DNA of 64,000 nt from Mahella australiensis 50-1 BON (GTDB taxonomy: Bacteria; Bacillota; Clostridia; Mahellales; Mahellaceae). Where the stretch lies: assembly GCF_000213255.1 (NCBI RefSeq), contig NC_015520.1:1632001-1696000 (forward strand), given 5' to 3'. The notes beneath the pieces were generated by a model. That model worked only from the letters and a program-made list of their open reading frames with translations. It did not search any database and was not told the DNA's origin. This document shows, one piece after another, positions 19,136 through 27,815 of this stretch (position 1 is its first letter; every line of letters starts with the position of its first letter). Position numbers and translations under genes: made by a program.

Positions 19136-19243
19136 AAATTACTATCCCCTCTTGCCCTATTTGATGTTCAATCGTTGGAGCAGCTTTGCGCTGTTTATCC
19201 AAACTGCCAGCACCTCATATTACTGCCATAATTTCTTCTTCGG

Positions 19244-20263
19244 TCAGCCCATAATTATTTTAACACATCTCATTGCACCTAGACCATCAACTATCGATTG
19301 CCCTATATCGGCCATACACTGCCTCTTTATTTTATCCTCCGTCAACATCTTTATAACATGCTTCATATCGGCTAGGTCCGCCCTATCTCCCCATCCCAGG
19401 TTCACTGCACAACCAGCTTTGGCCATACCCTCCGCTCCTGCCACCTGGTTATCGGCCTGTATCAAAGTTATGGCGGGTACACCACATGCAGCCAATTCAT
19501 ACAGCGTTGAACCTGCAGCTGATATAGCCAGATCTGCTTTAAACATGAGCTCAGCCATATCATCCACATCGTACAAAAGATTTACATTGGACGTACGCGA
19601 AACTTCCATTTCAACAGCATCTTTGTCATTAGAAGCTGCTCCCATCACGACATCAATAGCTATATCACCCCCTATTCCCCGCAATGCCCTTAAGATTTTC
19701 GCAGTAAGGCCCATTAAATCGCTACCGCCCATGGTAATCAGTATGCGCTCCACATTATCATTCACACATCGCTTTGGCAGGTTACGGAATTCCTGGCGCA
19801 TAAGCAAATACTGCGGTCCAAGTAAAAACTTCGTATTGCCATATAGCGATCTGTACTCCATATCCGGCGCATATATATTGCCGTTTATCACTATATCAGA
19901 TGGAAAGGTAAAGCAGTTCAAGTCATCTATGGTTAGAAGCTCATCGACCATCTTTTTTGTCTCTATCAGATAAGCCTGGTCTGCTCCATAGTGATCTACT
20001 ACCAACGCATCTATAGCATATTGATGTATTATCTTGCTTAATTGTTCTAATTCATTATTAAGAGCATCATGGCTTTCTATCGGTATAACGTTAATACCAC
20101 TGCCTAAACGCATCTTCAGCACAGCTTCTACGCTCGAATCATGCCGCGTTATAAAGCATACGTTGCAGCCTTTATCCCGCAGCGCTTGAGCCAAAGCCAT
20201 GCAGCGCATGATATGCCCCATGCCTATATTATATCCGCCGTCAGCACGAATAGCTATGTTCAT
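19244..20263 (-). CDS. pseG: PseG-like UDP-sugar hydrolase
   Basis: PseG removes UDP from the 2,4-diacetamido-trideoxyhexose intermediate of pseudaminic acid synthesis. This 339-residue protein has the family signature IRADGGYNIGMGHIMRC at the N-terminus, a glycosyltransferase-B-like fold, and an ITMGGSD motif near the middle. A later AAGSTLYELAACGVP motif matches the nucleotide-binding half of MurG-like enzymes. The ATG at 20263 is eight bases from AAGGA and is preferred to an upstream start. It is the last gene of the nonulosonate block, 16 bp after the cytidylyltransferase. Overlap with PseF- and PseI-like neighbours supports the role. Confidence 0.85.
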   Translation of the reverse strand: MNIAIRADGGYNIGMGHIMRCMALAQALRDKGCNVCFITRHDSSVEAVLKMRLGSGINVIPIESHDALNNELEQLSKIIHQYAIDALVVDHYGADQAYLIETKKMVDELLTIDDLNCFTFPSDIVINGNIYAPDMEYRSLYGNTKFLLGPQYLLMRQEFRNLPKRCVNDNVERILITMGGSDLMGLTAKILRALRGIGGDIAIDVVMGAASNDKDAVEMEVSRTSNVNLLYDVDDMAELMFKADLAISAAGSTLYELAACGVPAITLIQADNQVAGAEGMAKAGCAVNLGWGDRADLADMKHVIKMLTEDKIKRQCMADIGQSIVDGLGAMRCVKIIMG

Positions 20264-20279
20264 AAGAGTCATCCTTATA

Positions 20280-21026
20280 TTAGATCCGCTGATGTATGGA
20301 AGCATTAATAGCAAGCAATGATGGATTTTTATCAAGAAAATTCACTATATCAGCTGCTCGTATAAAGCTATCCGGTTTATAAATGTTTTCAAATATAGAT
20401 ACCACTAATTTAAAATCTTCCATCGTATCTACGCAAAACCGGTATTGCGGCCGCGTTAAGTGAGGTGGCGCTTTTTTACAGCATATTGAAAAATATTGCG
20501 GCTGCCTGTACATTATCAGCGTAACATGTTCCCTATATTTGCCGTTACCGCCGGCTCGCTCATTAGCACGCTTTAATGCTTCAAAAGTGAAAATTTCTGC
20601 ATCCAAACCTCGCGGATACGTATCCGGTACATCTAAGCGCATGTAATCGCAATTGCATTGTTTAAATTCCGTTATCAGTTGATCAACTATGTATGGATCT
20701 ATAAGGGGACAATCACCCGTTACGCGCACAATTATGTCTCCATGAAATCTTTGCGAGGCTTGTACATATCGGCTGAGCACATCATTTTCGCTGCCGGCAC
20801 AAGCGTCTATATCATATTGCTGTGCTACATCAAGCAGTATTCTATCATCTTCTTTCGCAGAAGTTGCTAACACTATACCATCCAAATGCTTACATTTTTT
20901 TAAACGCTCGATGACGTGAGCTATCACCGGTTTGCCGCAAATATCCATCATTACCTTGCCGGGCAAACGTTCAGAACCCATACGCGCCTGTATAACGCAT
21001 AAGACTTTCGCTTTGTTTTTATTCAT
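20280..21026 (-). CDS. pseF: Cytidylyltransferase, PseF/SpsF-like
   Basis: The 248-residue protein has the nucleotide-sugar cytidylyltransferase fold with the signature IQARMGSERLPGKVM, a VTGDCPLIDP motif for metal and nucleotide, and a C-terminal lid region with YRFCVDTMEDF. It should activate the nonulosonic acid as its CMP derivative for the glycosyltransferase. The SpsF and PseF families are close, so the exact sugar is open. The ATG at 21026 lies six bases from AGGTG. Short gaps to its neighbours on both sides show one transcription unit. Confidence 0.83.
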   Translation of the reverse strand: MNKNKAKVLCVIQARMGSERLPGKVMMDICGKPVIAHVIERLKKCKHLDGIVLATSAKEDDRILLDVAQQYDIDACAGSENDVLSRYVQASQRFHGDIIVRVTGDCPLIDPYIVDQLITEFKQCNCDYMRLDVPDTYPRGLDAEIFTFEALKRANERAGGNGKYREHVTLIMYRQPQYFSICCKKAPPHLTRPQYRFCVDTMEDFKLVVSIFENIYKPDSFIRAADIVNFLDKNPSLLAINASIHQRI

Positions 21027-21038
21027 ACCTTTCACCTT

Positions 21039-22085
21039 TTATATCTTATCCCACGTAATCGGGTCATTTTTCTTTATATCCATTTTGGCTGCCCTACCTA
21101 TTACTATATCAATGTATTTAGGTTTAAGGCCGATACCAGGTCGCAATATGGCAAGCATATCAGCAGTTATAACCGTTCCATTGGGTATATCCACTTTAGC
21201 AAAGATACTTCTTCTCCCGCGCCTATAGTGTATCTCTTCACTGGGAGTATGCTTTTTTATAGGTCTGCCTATTGCGGATTCAATCTGGCGTATCCCTGTT
21301 ACCATATCGCTAAGTTCATCCGGCTCTATAGCAAAACGGTGATCTGGTCCTTTCAAATTTCTGTCCAATGTAAAGTGCTTTTCTATGACACAGGCTCCTC
21401 TGGCTACAGCAGCTAATGGCACGCTTATGCTGAGCGTATGATCGGAATAACCCACCGGCACTTGAAATGCCTGTCGCATCGTATCCATAGCAGCCAGATT
21501 AACCTCATCATAAGGCATCGGATAGCTTATACCGCAGTGCAGCAGTATTACTTGATCATTGCCTTGGCTATATATTGCTTCCAACGCTTCTTCTATTTCT
21601 CCAAGATCAGCCATACCCGTCGACAAAATTACCGGTTTCCCCTTCTTTGCTATATATTTTAAAAATGGTAAATCCACCATTTCAAAGGAGGCGACTTTAT
21701 ATGCCTCTACGCCAAGAGTCTCCAATTCATCCACAGCATCATAATCAAAAGGAGTAGATAAAAATATTATGCCCTTCTCATCAGCATATAGCTTTAGTTC
21801 GGCCTGCCATTGCCTAGGCAATTCCAGTCCCTTATACAATTGGTAGAGCGTAGGCACTCCCTGGTACTCATCTCCCAATTTTACCACATCATCGTCCGTA
21901 TCCGCAGCTATTTTTTCTGCGGTAAACGTTTGAAACTTAACGGCGTCTGCCCCGGCATTCGCAGCAATGTCTATGAGTTTCTTCGCCTGCTGCAAATCTC
22001 CATCGTGATTGCTGCCAGCTTCAGCTATCACAAATGTTGGTTGTTCGGACCCGATTGTCTTATCGCCCATTTTTATAATATTCAT
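21039..22085 (-). CDS. pseI: Nonulosonic acid synthase (PseI/NeuB/SpsE family)
   Basis: This enzyme condenses phosphoenolpyruvate with a six-carbon sugar to make a nine-carbon sialic-acid-like sugar. The 348-residue protein has the TIM-barrel synthase domain (about 10-275; FVIAEAGSNHDGD, AVKFQTF, STPFD, GYSDHT, EKHFTLD) and a C-terminal SAF/antifreeze-like domain (about 290-345; RRSIFAKVDIPNG). Family motifs alone do not separate pseudaminate, legionaminate and N-acetylneuraminate synthases; the PseB/C/G-like neighbours favour pseudaminate or a relative. The HAD gene ends 16 bp upstream. Confidence 0.88.
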   Translation of the reverse strand: MNIIKMGDKTIGSEQPTFVIAEAGSNHDGDLQQAKKLIDIAANAGADAVKFQTFTAEKIAADTDDDVVKLGDEYQGVPTLYQLYKGLELPRQWQAELKLYADEKGIIFLSTPFDYDAVDELETLGVEAYKVASFEMVDLPFLKYIAKKGKPVILSTGMADLGEIEEALEAIYSQGNDQVILLHCGISYPMPYDEVNLAAMDTMRQAFQVPVGYSDHTLSISVPLAAVARGACVIEKHFTLDRNLKGPDHRFAIEPDELSDMVTGIRQIESAIGRPIKKHTPSEEIHYRRGRRSIFAKVDIPNGTVITADMLAILRPGIGLKPKYIDIVIGRAAKMDIKKNDPITWDKI

Positions 22086-22101
22086 TATATCCTATCCTTT
22101 C

Positions 22102-22782
22102 TCATCTGAGCATATTGTATATTTCCATCAAATTGCTTACCGTTTCTTCAGCCTCATGCTGTTCGTCAATAAAATAACCACTATACTCGCCATACCCTCT
22201 ATTAATGCGCATAGTATGCCAACCGAGCTTCTTGGCTGCTATAAAGTCCTTATTAGGATTATCGCCTATATATAAGCAATTACACGGGTTCACGCTCAGC
22301 TTTTCAGTTATGAATTTATAAGGCAATTCACTGGGTTTAACCCAAGCCTCGCCATATTCATCCGTTACTAATATTATATCAAAATAACGCGCTAAATCGA
22401 GCGCTTTTATTTTATTCCGCTGCACAGTTGCCAGTCCATCCGTAATGACACCGAGTACATAATTGCCATAAACCCTATTTATAAATTGAACGGCGTCATC
22501 ATATAAATCGATAATGGGTTCATGGTTTCTATATACATCTACCATAACAGATACCAGAGATAGGTCTATGTTGTTTCTCCCCAGATATTTATCGAAAACA
22601 AACGCCCTTCCGTAGCTGTCCAAAATATGCTTCATTTCACAAAAGGCCTCGCAGCTATCAATGCCGTATATGGATAAATAATCGGCTGCAGCTTTAAGGC
22701 CGCTTAATACAAACTGTCTTTCGGGATACAACGTGTCATCGAGATCACATACGATGCACTTTATATTACTTAGCTTTTTCAT
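22102..22782 (-). CDS. HAD-superfamily hydrolase
   Basis: A 226-residue HAD phosphatase: motif I CDLDDTLYP (nucleophile Asp and the Asp two residues later), motif II GVITDG, motif III Lys before PSELPY, and motif IV YIGDNPNKD. A helical cap sits between motifs I and II, as in HAD-IA. Its ATG overlaps the TGA of the ATP-grasp gene (ATGA), so the two are coupled. In the nonulosonate block it may dephosphorylate a pathway intermediate, for example the 9-phosphate of a sugar acid or a product of the ATP-grasp step; this is inference. Confidence 0.85.
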   Translation of the reverse strand: MKKLSNIKCIVCDLDDTLYPERQFVLSGLKAAADYLSIYGIDSCEAFCEMKHILDSYGRAFVFDKYLGRNNIDLSLVSVMVDVYRNHEPIIDLYDDAVQFINRVYGNYVLGVITDGLATVQRNKIKALDLARYFDIILVTDEYGEAWVKPSELPYKFITEKLSVNPCNCLYIGDNPNKDFIAAKKLGWHTMRINRGYGEYSGYFIDEQHEAEETVSNLMEIYNMLR

Positions 22783-23753
22783 AAAAGTTCATCGCCTTTT
22801 TTATAAATCGAATTTATATAACGTAATATATATAGATTATCCTGAAAATCGCCTATACGTGGATTTATTTTTTCTCCCGATAACATCTTCGCCAGAAGAT
22901 CGGGATAGTTCACTCCTGCTTCAATTGCAAGAGGTACGCCACCTCCAAAGCGCGGATTTATTTCAATGAAAAATATATTGTCGTTTTTATCTATTATACA
23001 CTGTATGGTTAAAGGCCCTATAGCTTTTAATTTTTCCGCCACTTCAGTCGTCGCCTTGATTATCCGCCAATCCTTCACCGTACGTCCCTTGCTTATCTCT
23101 CCATCCTTTACTTCTATGCGCTCCCTCGGCACAGTGGATATGACTTGCCCTTCCATATCGCACAGTACGTCCACTGTATATTCCGTGCCATCTATAAATT
23201 CTTGAACAATAGGGCATGGCACATATTCTATAAAAAACCGCAATTGACGCTCATCTGTTATCCTGTAAGCATAACGACTTCCCATACCATTTCTCGGCTT
23301 TATAAAGAGCGGAAATTCGGTTTTTCTATATTCGATTTCTTCAGGTAGTATTGTAGCAGGTGTATTTACCCCATTTTGCTGAAAAAATAAAAAAGTATTA
23401 TATTTGTCCTGACATATACTTATTACTTCCTCTGACGAAAGCAACAATCGGCAACCAGCATCCTCGAATCGCCGTCTATTTTGCAGCAATACATTGAACT
23501 CTCCCTCGTGAAGCGGAATCAACAATGATACCCCTTCATTTCGACATATATCTAATAAAACATCCACATAACCAGCATCATTAAAATTTGGCACTTTGAA
23601 AAATTTATGGCACATATATGCTGCGGGTGCTAAAGCGGATACATCAACGCCTATGACATATATACCATCCTTATTGGTAAAAAATCGGATTAACTCTGTT
23701 CTTCTACCCACCGATGAAAATAATACTATCAAATCACTCATCCCTTTGTTCAT
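22779..23753 (-). CDS. ATP-grasp ligase, carbamoyl-phosphate-synthase-like
   Basis: The 324-residue protein has an N-terminal pre-ATP-grasp Rossmann part (LFSSVGRRTELIRFF) and an ATP-grasp domain with FPLFIKPRNGMGSR, a VQEFIDGTEYTVDV strand and the metal-binding FIEINPRFGGG. Such enzymes form amide or peptide bonds by an acyl-phosphate. The ATG at 23753 overlaps the TGA of the radical SAM gene, and its own stop overlaps the HAD start, so three genes are coupled. An attractive inference is that it adds an amino-acid-type or other acyl group to an amino sugar, in place of the missing PseH acetyltransferase. No substrate can be read from the sequence. Confidence 0.85.
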   Translation of the reverse strand: MNKGMSDLIVLFSSVGRRTELIRFFTNKDGIYVIGVDVSALAPAAYMCHKFFKVPNFNDAGYVDVLLDICRNEGVSLLIPLHEGEFNVLLQNRRRFEDAGCRLLLSSEEVISICQDKYNTFLFFQQNGVNTPATILPEEIEYRKTEFPLFIKPRNGMGSRYAYRITDERQLRFFIEYVPCPIVQEFIDGTEYTVDVLCDMEGQVISTVPRERIEVKDGEISKGRTVKDWRIIKATTEVAEKLKAIGPLTIQCIIDKNDNIFFIEINPRFGGGVPLAIEAGVNYPDLLAKMLSGEKINPRIGDFQDNLYILRYINSIYKKGDELL

Positions 23754-24691
23754 GGACACTTTTTGCATATATTAGGTATTTCTCCCCTGCTCATCTGTTC
23801 TCTAAAAAGATTATAATTTTCGCCATACCATATAGAAGAAAAACTGTCCGTGTAAATATTTCCAAAATTAACCAATAAAGGGTCCATTCGCAAACAACAA
23901 GGAGTAACGTATCCGTCATATGTTATATATACGCCCCTTTTAGGCCACCAGCATGATGGAGCTTTAGCTTGTGAGTCAGAAAACGAATAATTAATGTTGT
24001 CTTTTTTACAGTAATCCTTGATAAATCCGCTCGCATATGATTCTAAAGATTCATCTGCGATTTTCATATTATTAATTTCTTCAGCTTGGGCTTTATATTT
24101 GTCAGTAACACAATCGATGCCAATAGTATCTGCTGCATATACAAATCTGATTTTGTTTACTTCTAAGCTTTTACCGAAATCAATTATACCTTTAATTTCA
24201 TTTATATTATACTTTGTTAGAACAGTAGTTAAAGATATAGCAGTACTAACAGCTAAACTTTTCTTTTTGTTGTATAATAAGTTTACATTATCTATGACTA
24301 AATCAAAATTAGCTCCTCCACGAAGATATTCGAAGCTCTCTTTGGTAACTGCATCCAATGATATTACTATCTCATCGAAAACATTTAAAAATCTATTCAG
24401 ATCGATTTTATTAAATAATGTTGCATTAGTTACCGTACGAACAACTATACCATTGCTTTTAATAAATTCAGCCATATCAAGGAGGGTTGGGGCCAATAGC
24501 GGTTCTCCCAATCCAATCAAACTTATATCATTAAGAGTAGGTATTTCCTTAAGTATATGTTTAAGTTGCTCGATTCCCATATAACCTCTTCGTTCCTTAG
24601 ATAACAACTTATTTACACAGCTTTTACAATTAAGGTTGCAGACTGTCGTAGGCTCAATATGTGCATGTTTCACTGGTAATTTTTCTTCCAT
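23750..24691 (-). CDS. Radical SAM/SPASM-type protein
   Basis: The 313-residue protein carries the radical SAM cluster motif CNLNCKSC (CxxxCxxC, about residues 18-25), a GLGEPLL glycine motif, and a C-terminal Cys-rich tail (a Cys in SCWWPKRG, PCC, and CKKC at the end) typical of SPASM/twitch auxiliary clusters. It should use S-adenosylmethionine to start radical chemistry on a sugar or peptide. The gene is visibly more AT-rich than both neighbours, suggesting separate acquisition. A good AAAGGAG site precedes the ATG. The four-base overlap with the ATP-grasp gene ties it to that step. Confidence 0.88.
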   Translation of the reverse strand: MEEKLPVKHAHIEPTTVCNLNCKSCVNKLLSKERRGYMGIEQLKHILKEIPTLNDISLIGLGEPLLAPTLLDMAEFIKSNGIVVRTVTNATLFNKIDLNRFLNVFDEIVISLDAVTKESFEYLRGGANFDLVIDNVNLLYNKKKSLAVSTAISLTTVLTKYNINEIKGIIDFGKSLEVNKIRFVYAADTIGIDCVTDKYKAQAEEINNMKIADESLESYASGFIKDYCKKDNINYSFSDSQAKAPSCWWPKRGVYITYDGYVTPCCLRMDPLLVNFGNIYTDSFSSIWYGENYNLFREQMSRGEIPNICKKCP

Positions 24692-24712
24692 TTAGTTTAT
24701 ACTCCTTTATTC

Positions 24713-25867
24713 TTAAATATCCCCTTTTACAGCATCAATCACGTATTCTACGTCTTCGTCGCTCATCTTCGGGTAGAGCGGTATGGTTATTATCCTCTCA
24801 TATAGGTTTTCCGCGTTTTGGCACAGGCCTTTGCGATAGCCCATCCGCCTGTAATACGGGTGATAGTATACGGGTATATAATGCACGTTTACGCCTATGC
24901 CCCTTTGTTGCAAGGCTATATATGCTTTTTTTCTGCTCATACCGAGATACTCGGGTTTTAGCTGCAATATATACAGATGCCATGCCGATTGCGCCTCTTT
25001 GATCTGGTATGGCGTTATAATCCATTCCATATCGGCGAAGGCTTTGTCATATCTGTCGGCAATTTCTCTTCTCCTGCTTAGGAATCTGTCTATTTTCTTC
25101 AACTGGCTGATGCCAAGGGCTGCTTGTATGTCGGTCATGCGATAGTTATAGCCGAGGAATTGTTGTTCGTAATACCATGGCCCGTCGTCATGTTCTAATA
25201 TTTCTCTGTCCCTCGTTATGCCGTGGTTTCGGAATTGTATGAGTTTTTTATACAGGTTCTCATCGTCGGTGGTTATCATGCCGCCTTCGCCTGTAGTAAT
25301 GTGTTTGACCGGATGAAAGCTGAAGCATGTCATATCGGATATCCCGCCTATTTTTTTGCTTTTGTATGTGGCGCCTAATGCATGTGCGGCATCTTCTATG
25401 ACGATTAGATGATGTTCTTTTGCTATATCGTTTATGGCGTCCATATCGCAGGGCTGGCCTGTAAAGTGTACAGGTATTATGGCTTTTGTTTTTGGTGTTA
25501 TGTGCTTTTCTATTTCTTTTGGATCGATATTGTATGTATGTGGGTCTATGTCGGCAAATACGGGGCGCCCTCCGCAATAGATTATGCAGTTGGCCGAAGC
25601 GGCAAATGTCATAGGCGTGGTTATAACCTCGTCGCCTTCTTTTATGCCTGCGGCAAAGCATGCGGCGTGCAAGGCCGCCGTGCCGCTGGATACGGCAACG
25701 GCGTATCTGGCTCCTACGTATTGGGCGAATGCTTGTTCAAATTCGTTTATTTTGGGTCCGGTGGTAAGGTAGTCGCTTTTTAATGTTTCCGACACGGCTT
25801 GCATGTCGTCGTCTTCTATCCACTGTGTGGCATATGGTATATGTTTTACATTTGTTTTTTTATCCAT
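24713..25867 (-). CDS. pseC: PseC-like UDP-4-keto-sugar aminotransferase
   Basis: A DegT/DnrJ/EryC1-family PLP aminotransferase of 384 residues, matching PseC: IPYATQWIEDDDMQAV near the start, then SDYLTTGPKI, VSSGTAALHAA (phosphate binding), the Asp of VIEDAAHALG, and SFHPVKHITTGEGG with the Schiff-base lysine. It should put the 4-amino group on the PseB product. The ATG at 25867 is eight bases from GAGAGG and lies 22 bases inside the end of the epimerase gene; longer starts have no ribosome site. Confidence 0.87.
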   Translation of the reverse strand: MDKKTNVKHIPYATQWIEDDDMQAVSETLKSDYLTTGPKINEFEQAFAQYVGARYAVAVSSGTAALHAACFAAGIKEGDEVITTPMTFAASANCIIYCGGRPVFADIDPHTYNIDPKEIEKHITPKTKAIIPVHFTGQPCDMDAINDIAKEHHLIVIEDAAHALGATYKSKKIGGISDMTCFSFHPVKHITTGEGGMITTDDENLYKKLIQFRNHGITRDREILEHDDGPWYYEQQFLGYNYRMTDIQAALGISQLKKIDRFLSRRREIADRYDKAFADMEWIITPYQIKEAQSAWHLYILQLKPEYLGMSRKKAYIALQQRGIGVNVHYIPVYYHPYYRRMGYRKGLCQNAENLYERIITIPLYPKMSDEDVEYVIDAVKGDI

Positions 25868-26790
25868 TGTCTTGTCCTCTCTATGCCTTTTTCCAACGTA
25901 ATCTCCGGCTGCCAGTCGAGGAGCTTTTTTGCTTTTGTGTAGTCGCATAAGAGTTTTTGTATCTCGCTTTGCGGGTGTATATGCGGTACATGTTTTATGC
26001 GTTTTTTATCCGGGCATATAATTGCAGCCAAATCGTTTACGGATATATCCCTGCCTGTGCCGGCGTTTATGATATGGCCGTTTGCTTTGTCGGAGTATCC
26101 TGTCTGCACCACGAATCGTGCGCAGTCTTCGACATAGAGCAGATCCCTTGTCTGGGTACCGTCTCCGTATATGTTCAGCGTTTGGTTTTCCAGGTCGCGT
26201 TTTATGAATATGGCTACCACTCCGCCTTCTCCGCTGCTTTTTTGAAACGGGCCGTATGTGTTGAACGGTCGTATCACTGTTGTCGGCAGGTTATAGGCAT
26301 ACCAGTATGATAGCACCATATTTTCTCCGGCTATTTTGGCTCCGGCATATGGTGAGGCGGGTTTTGTGGGATGGTGTTCATCTATTGCTTTGCCGGATGA
26401 TGCGTTGGCTTTGTCGTACACCATGCACGTGCTCATGAAGACCATCTTTGTATGGTGTTTGCGGCACTGTTCTAGTATGTTGAAGGTACCCACCGCGTCG
26501 TTATGGAATGTGGCGGCAGGGTCGTCTATGCTGTCCTGCACGTTTATGCTGGCGGCCAAGTGGTAGCATATATCAAAAGGCTGCTGAAATATATCTTCCA
26601 ACAGCTTTGTATCTTTTATATCGCCTTCTGCAAAGGCTTTCAGGTGGTTATCGCCGGCGAATTCTGCTATATTGTTTCTTGATCCGTTGGACAGGTTATC
26701 CAGTATCCATACGTCATGGCCGTCTTCTAAGAGGCGTTTGGCCACCCAGCGGCCTATGAACCCGGCCCCTCCTGTCAATAGTACGTTCAT
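25846..26790 (-). CDS. NAD-dependent epimerase/dehydratase (extended SDR)
   Basis: A 314-residue extended short-chain dehydrogenase: the Rossmann motif TGGAGFIGRWV at residues 6-16, an active-site Ser/Thr region (MSTCMVYD) and the YxxxK motif in SPYAGAKIAGE, with a later RPFNTYGP motif of sugar-nucleotide epimerases. It resembles UDP-glucose 4-epimerase or dTDP-glucose dehydratase-type enzymes. This activity is not part of the classical six-step Pse route, so it may change the starting sugar or the stereochemistry. Its ATG overlaps the stop of the pseB-like gene (ATGA). Confidence 0.85.
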   Translation of the reverse strand: MNVLLTGGAGFIGRWVAKRLLEDGHDVWILDNLSNGSRNNIAEFAGDNHLKAFAEGDIKDTKLLEDIFQQPFDICYHLAASINVQDSIDDPAATFHNDAVGTFNILEQCRKHHTKMVFMSTCMVYDKANASSGKAIDEHHPTKPASPYAGAKIAGENMVLSYWYAYNLPTTVIRPFNTYGPFQKSSGEGGVVAIFIKRDLENQTLNIYGDGTQTRDLLYVEDCARFVVQTGYSDKANGHIINAGTGRDISVNDLAAIICPDKKRIKHVPHIHPQSEIQKLLCDYTKAKKLLDWQPEITLEKGIERTRQWIKKQM

Positions 26791-27815
26791 ATAAGTTCCT
26801 CCTGCTGCAATAGTCGGTATAGTTCTTCTTTGGTTAAGGGCTTTTTGTTTTCTGAGGAATAATCTTTGCTATAAACCTTCACGACGCCGTCATAATGCGT
26901 GCCGTTGTCGTGTGTAACCGGCGGTATGATGAACATACCCTCTGTTTCCCATGCCCTTTCGGCTTCTGCCTCGCTCATAAGCTCTTCGTACATCTTTTCA
27001 CCCGGTCTCAAACCGGTTACCTCTGTTTTTATATCATCTGCCGGCACAGCCAGTTTACTGCTTTCAGTTTCTATTATAACGCTTGCCAGATCGCTTAGCA
27101 ACACCGTCGGCATCTTGAGCACGAATATCTCGCCGCCCATGGCCATGGACGCGGCTTTGAGCGTCAGATCGACTGCCTGAGACAGGCTCATCATAAAGCG
27201 CGTCATGTCGGTATGGGTCAATGTAATGTGCCGCTGCTGTGCTATCTGCTGCTGAAATAATGGTATGACCGACCCGCGTGAGCCCATGACGTTGCCGAAA
27301 CGCACTGCGCAAAATATAGGCCTGTCGCCGCCTTTATGGTAATCGGCGGCGGATATAAGCCTCTCGGCAAGGAGTTTTGTGGCACCCATGGTATTGGTAG
27401 GGCTTACGGCTTTGTCGCTGCTGGTGTATATTACGCGTTCGACGCCGTTTTCTATGGCTGTTTCTATGACGTTCTGTGTGCCCAGCACATTGGTCTTAAC
27501 CGCCTCGAAAGGGTTGTATTCGCATGCGGGTACGTGCTTTAACGCGGCGGCATCGAAGACTATGTCTATTCCTTTCATTGCCCGATAAAGACGTTCTTTA
27601 TCGCGCACATCGCCCAAAAGATAGCGGACGTTTGTATATGCGGCAAGCTCCTGTTGCATGACGAACTGTTTGTACTCATCGCGGCTGAATATGCGGACAA
27701 CGTGAGGATTATGCTCTTTGAGAAGCTTTTTTACTATGCCGTCGCCTATGGTACCTGTGCCACCGATTACAAGAATACTTTTGTTATCAAAGATCGACTG
27801 CATATGATTCATCAT
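26787..27815 (-). CDS. pseB: PseB-like UDP-GlcNAc 4,6-dehydratase
   Basis: The 342-residue protein is a polysaccharide-biosynthesis SDR of the PseB/CapD group: Rossmann motif VIGGTGTIGDG, LGDVRD, DAAALKHVPACE, SSDKAVSPTN and the catalytic MGATK (Met-x-x-x-Lys in place of Tyr-x-x-x-Lys, as in inverting 4,6-dehydratases), then RFGNVMGSRGSV. It should carry out the first step toward pseudaminic-type sugars. Several ATGs lie close together at 27803-27815 and the start is uncertain. It overlaps the end of the Maf gene. Confidence 0.9.
   Translation of the reverse strand: MMNHMQSIFDNKSILVIGGTGTIGDGIVKKLLKEHNPHVVRIFSRDEYKQFVMQQELAAYTNVRYLLGDVRDKERLYRAMKGIDIVFDAAALKHVPACEYNPFEAVKTNVLGTQNVIETAIENGVERVIYTSSDKAVSPTNTMGATKLLAERLISAADYHKGGDRPIFCAVRFGNVMGSRGSVIPLFQQQIAQQRHITLTHTDMTRFMMSLSQAVDLTLKAASMAMGGEIFVLKMPTVLLSDLASVIIETESSKLAVPADDIKTEVTGLRPGEKMYEELMSEAEAERAWETEGMFIIPPVTHDNGTHYDGVVKVYSKDYSSENKKPLTKEELYRLLQQEELI

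Noticed and set aside
22779-23753. ATP-grasp protein as the missing carB
   Set aside because: It has a single ATP-grasp domain of 324 residues, whereas CarB has two and about 1070 residues; the similarity is only to the superfamily.
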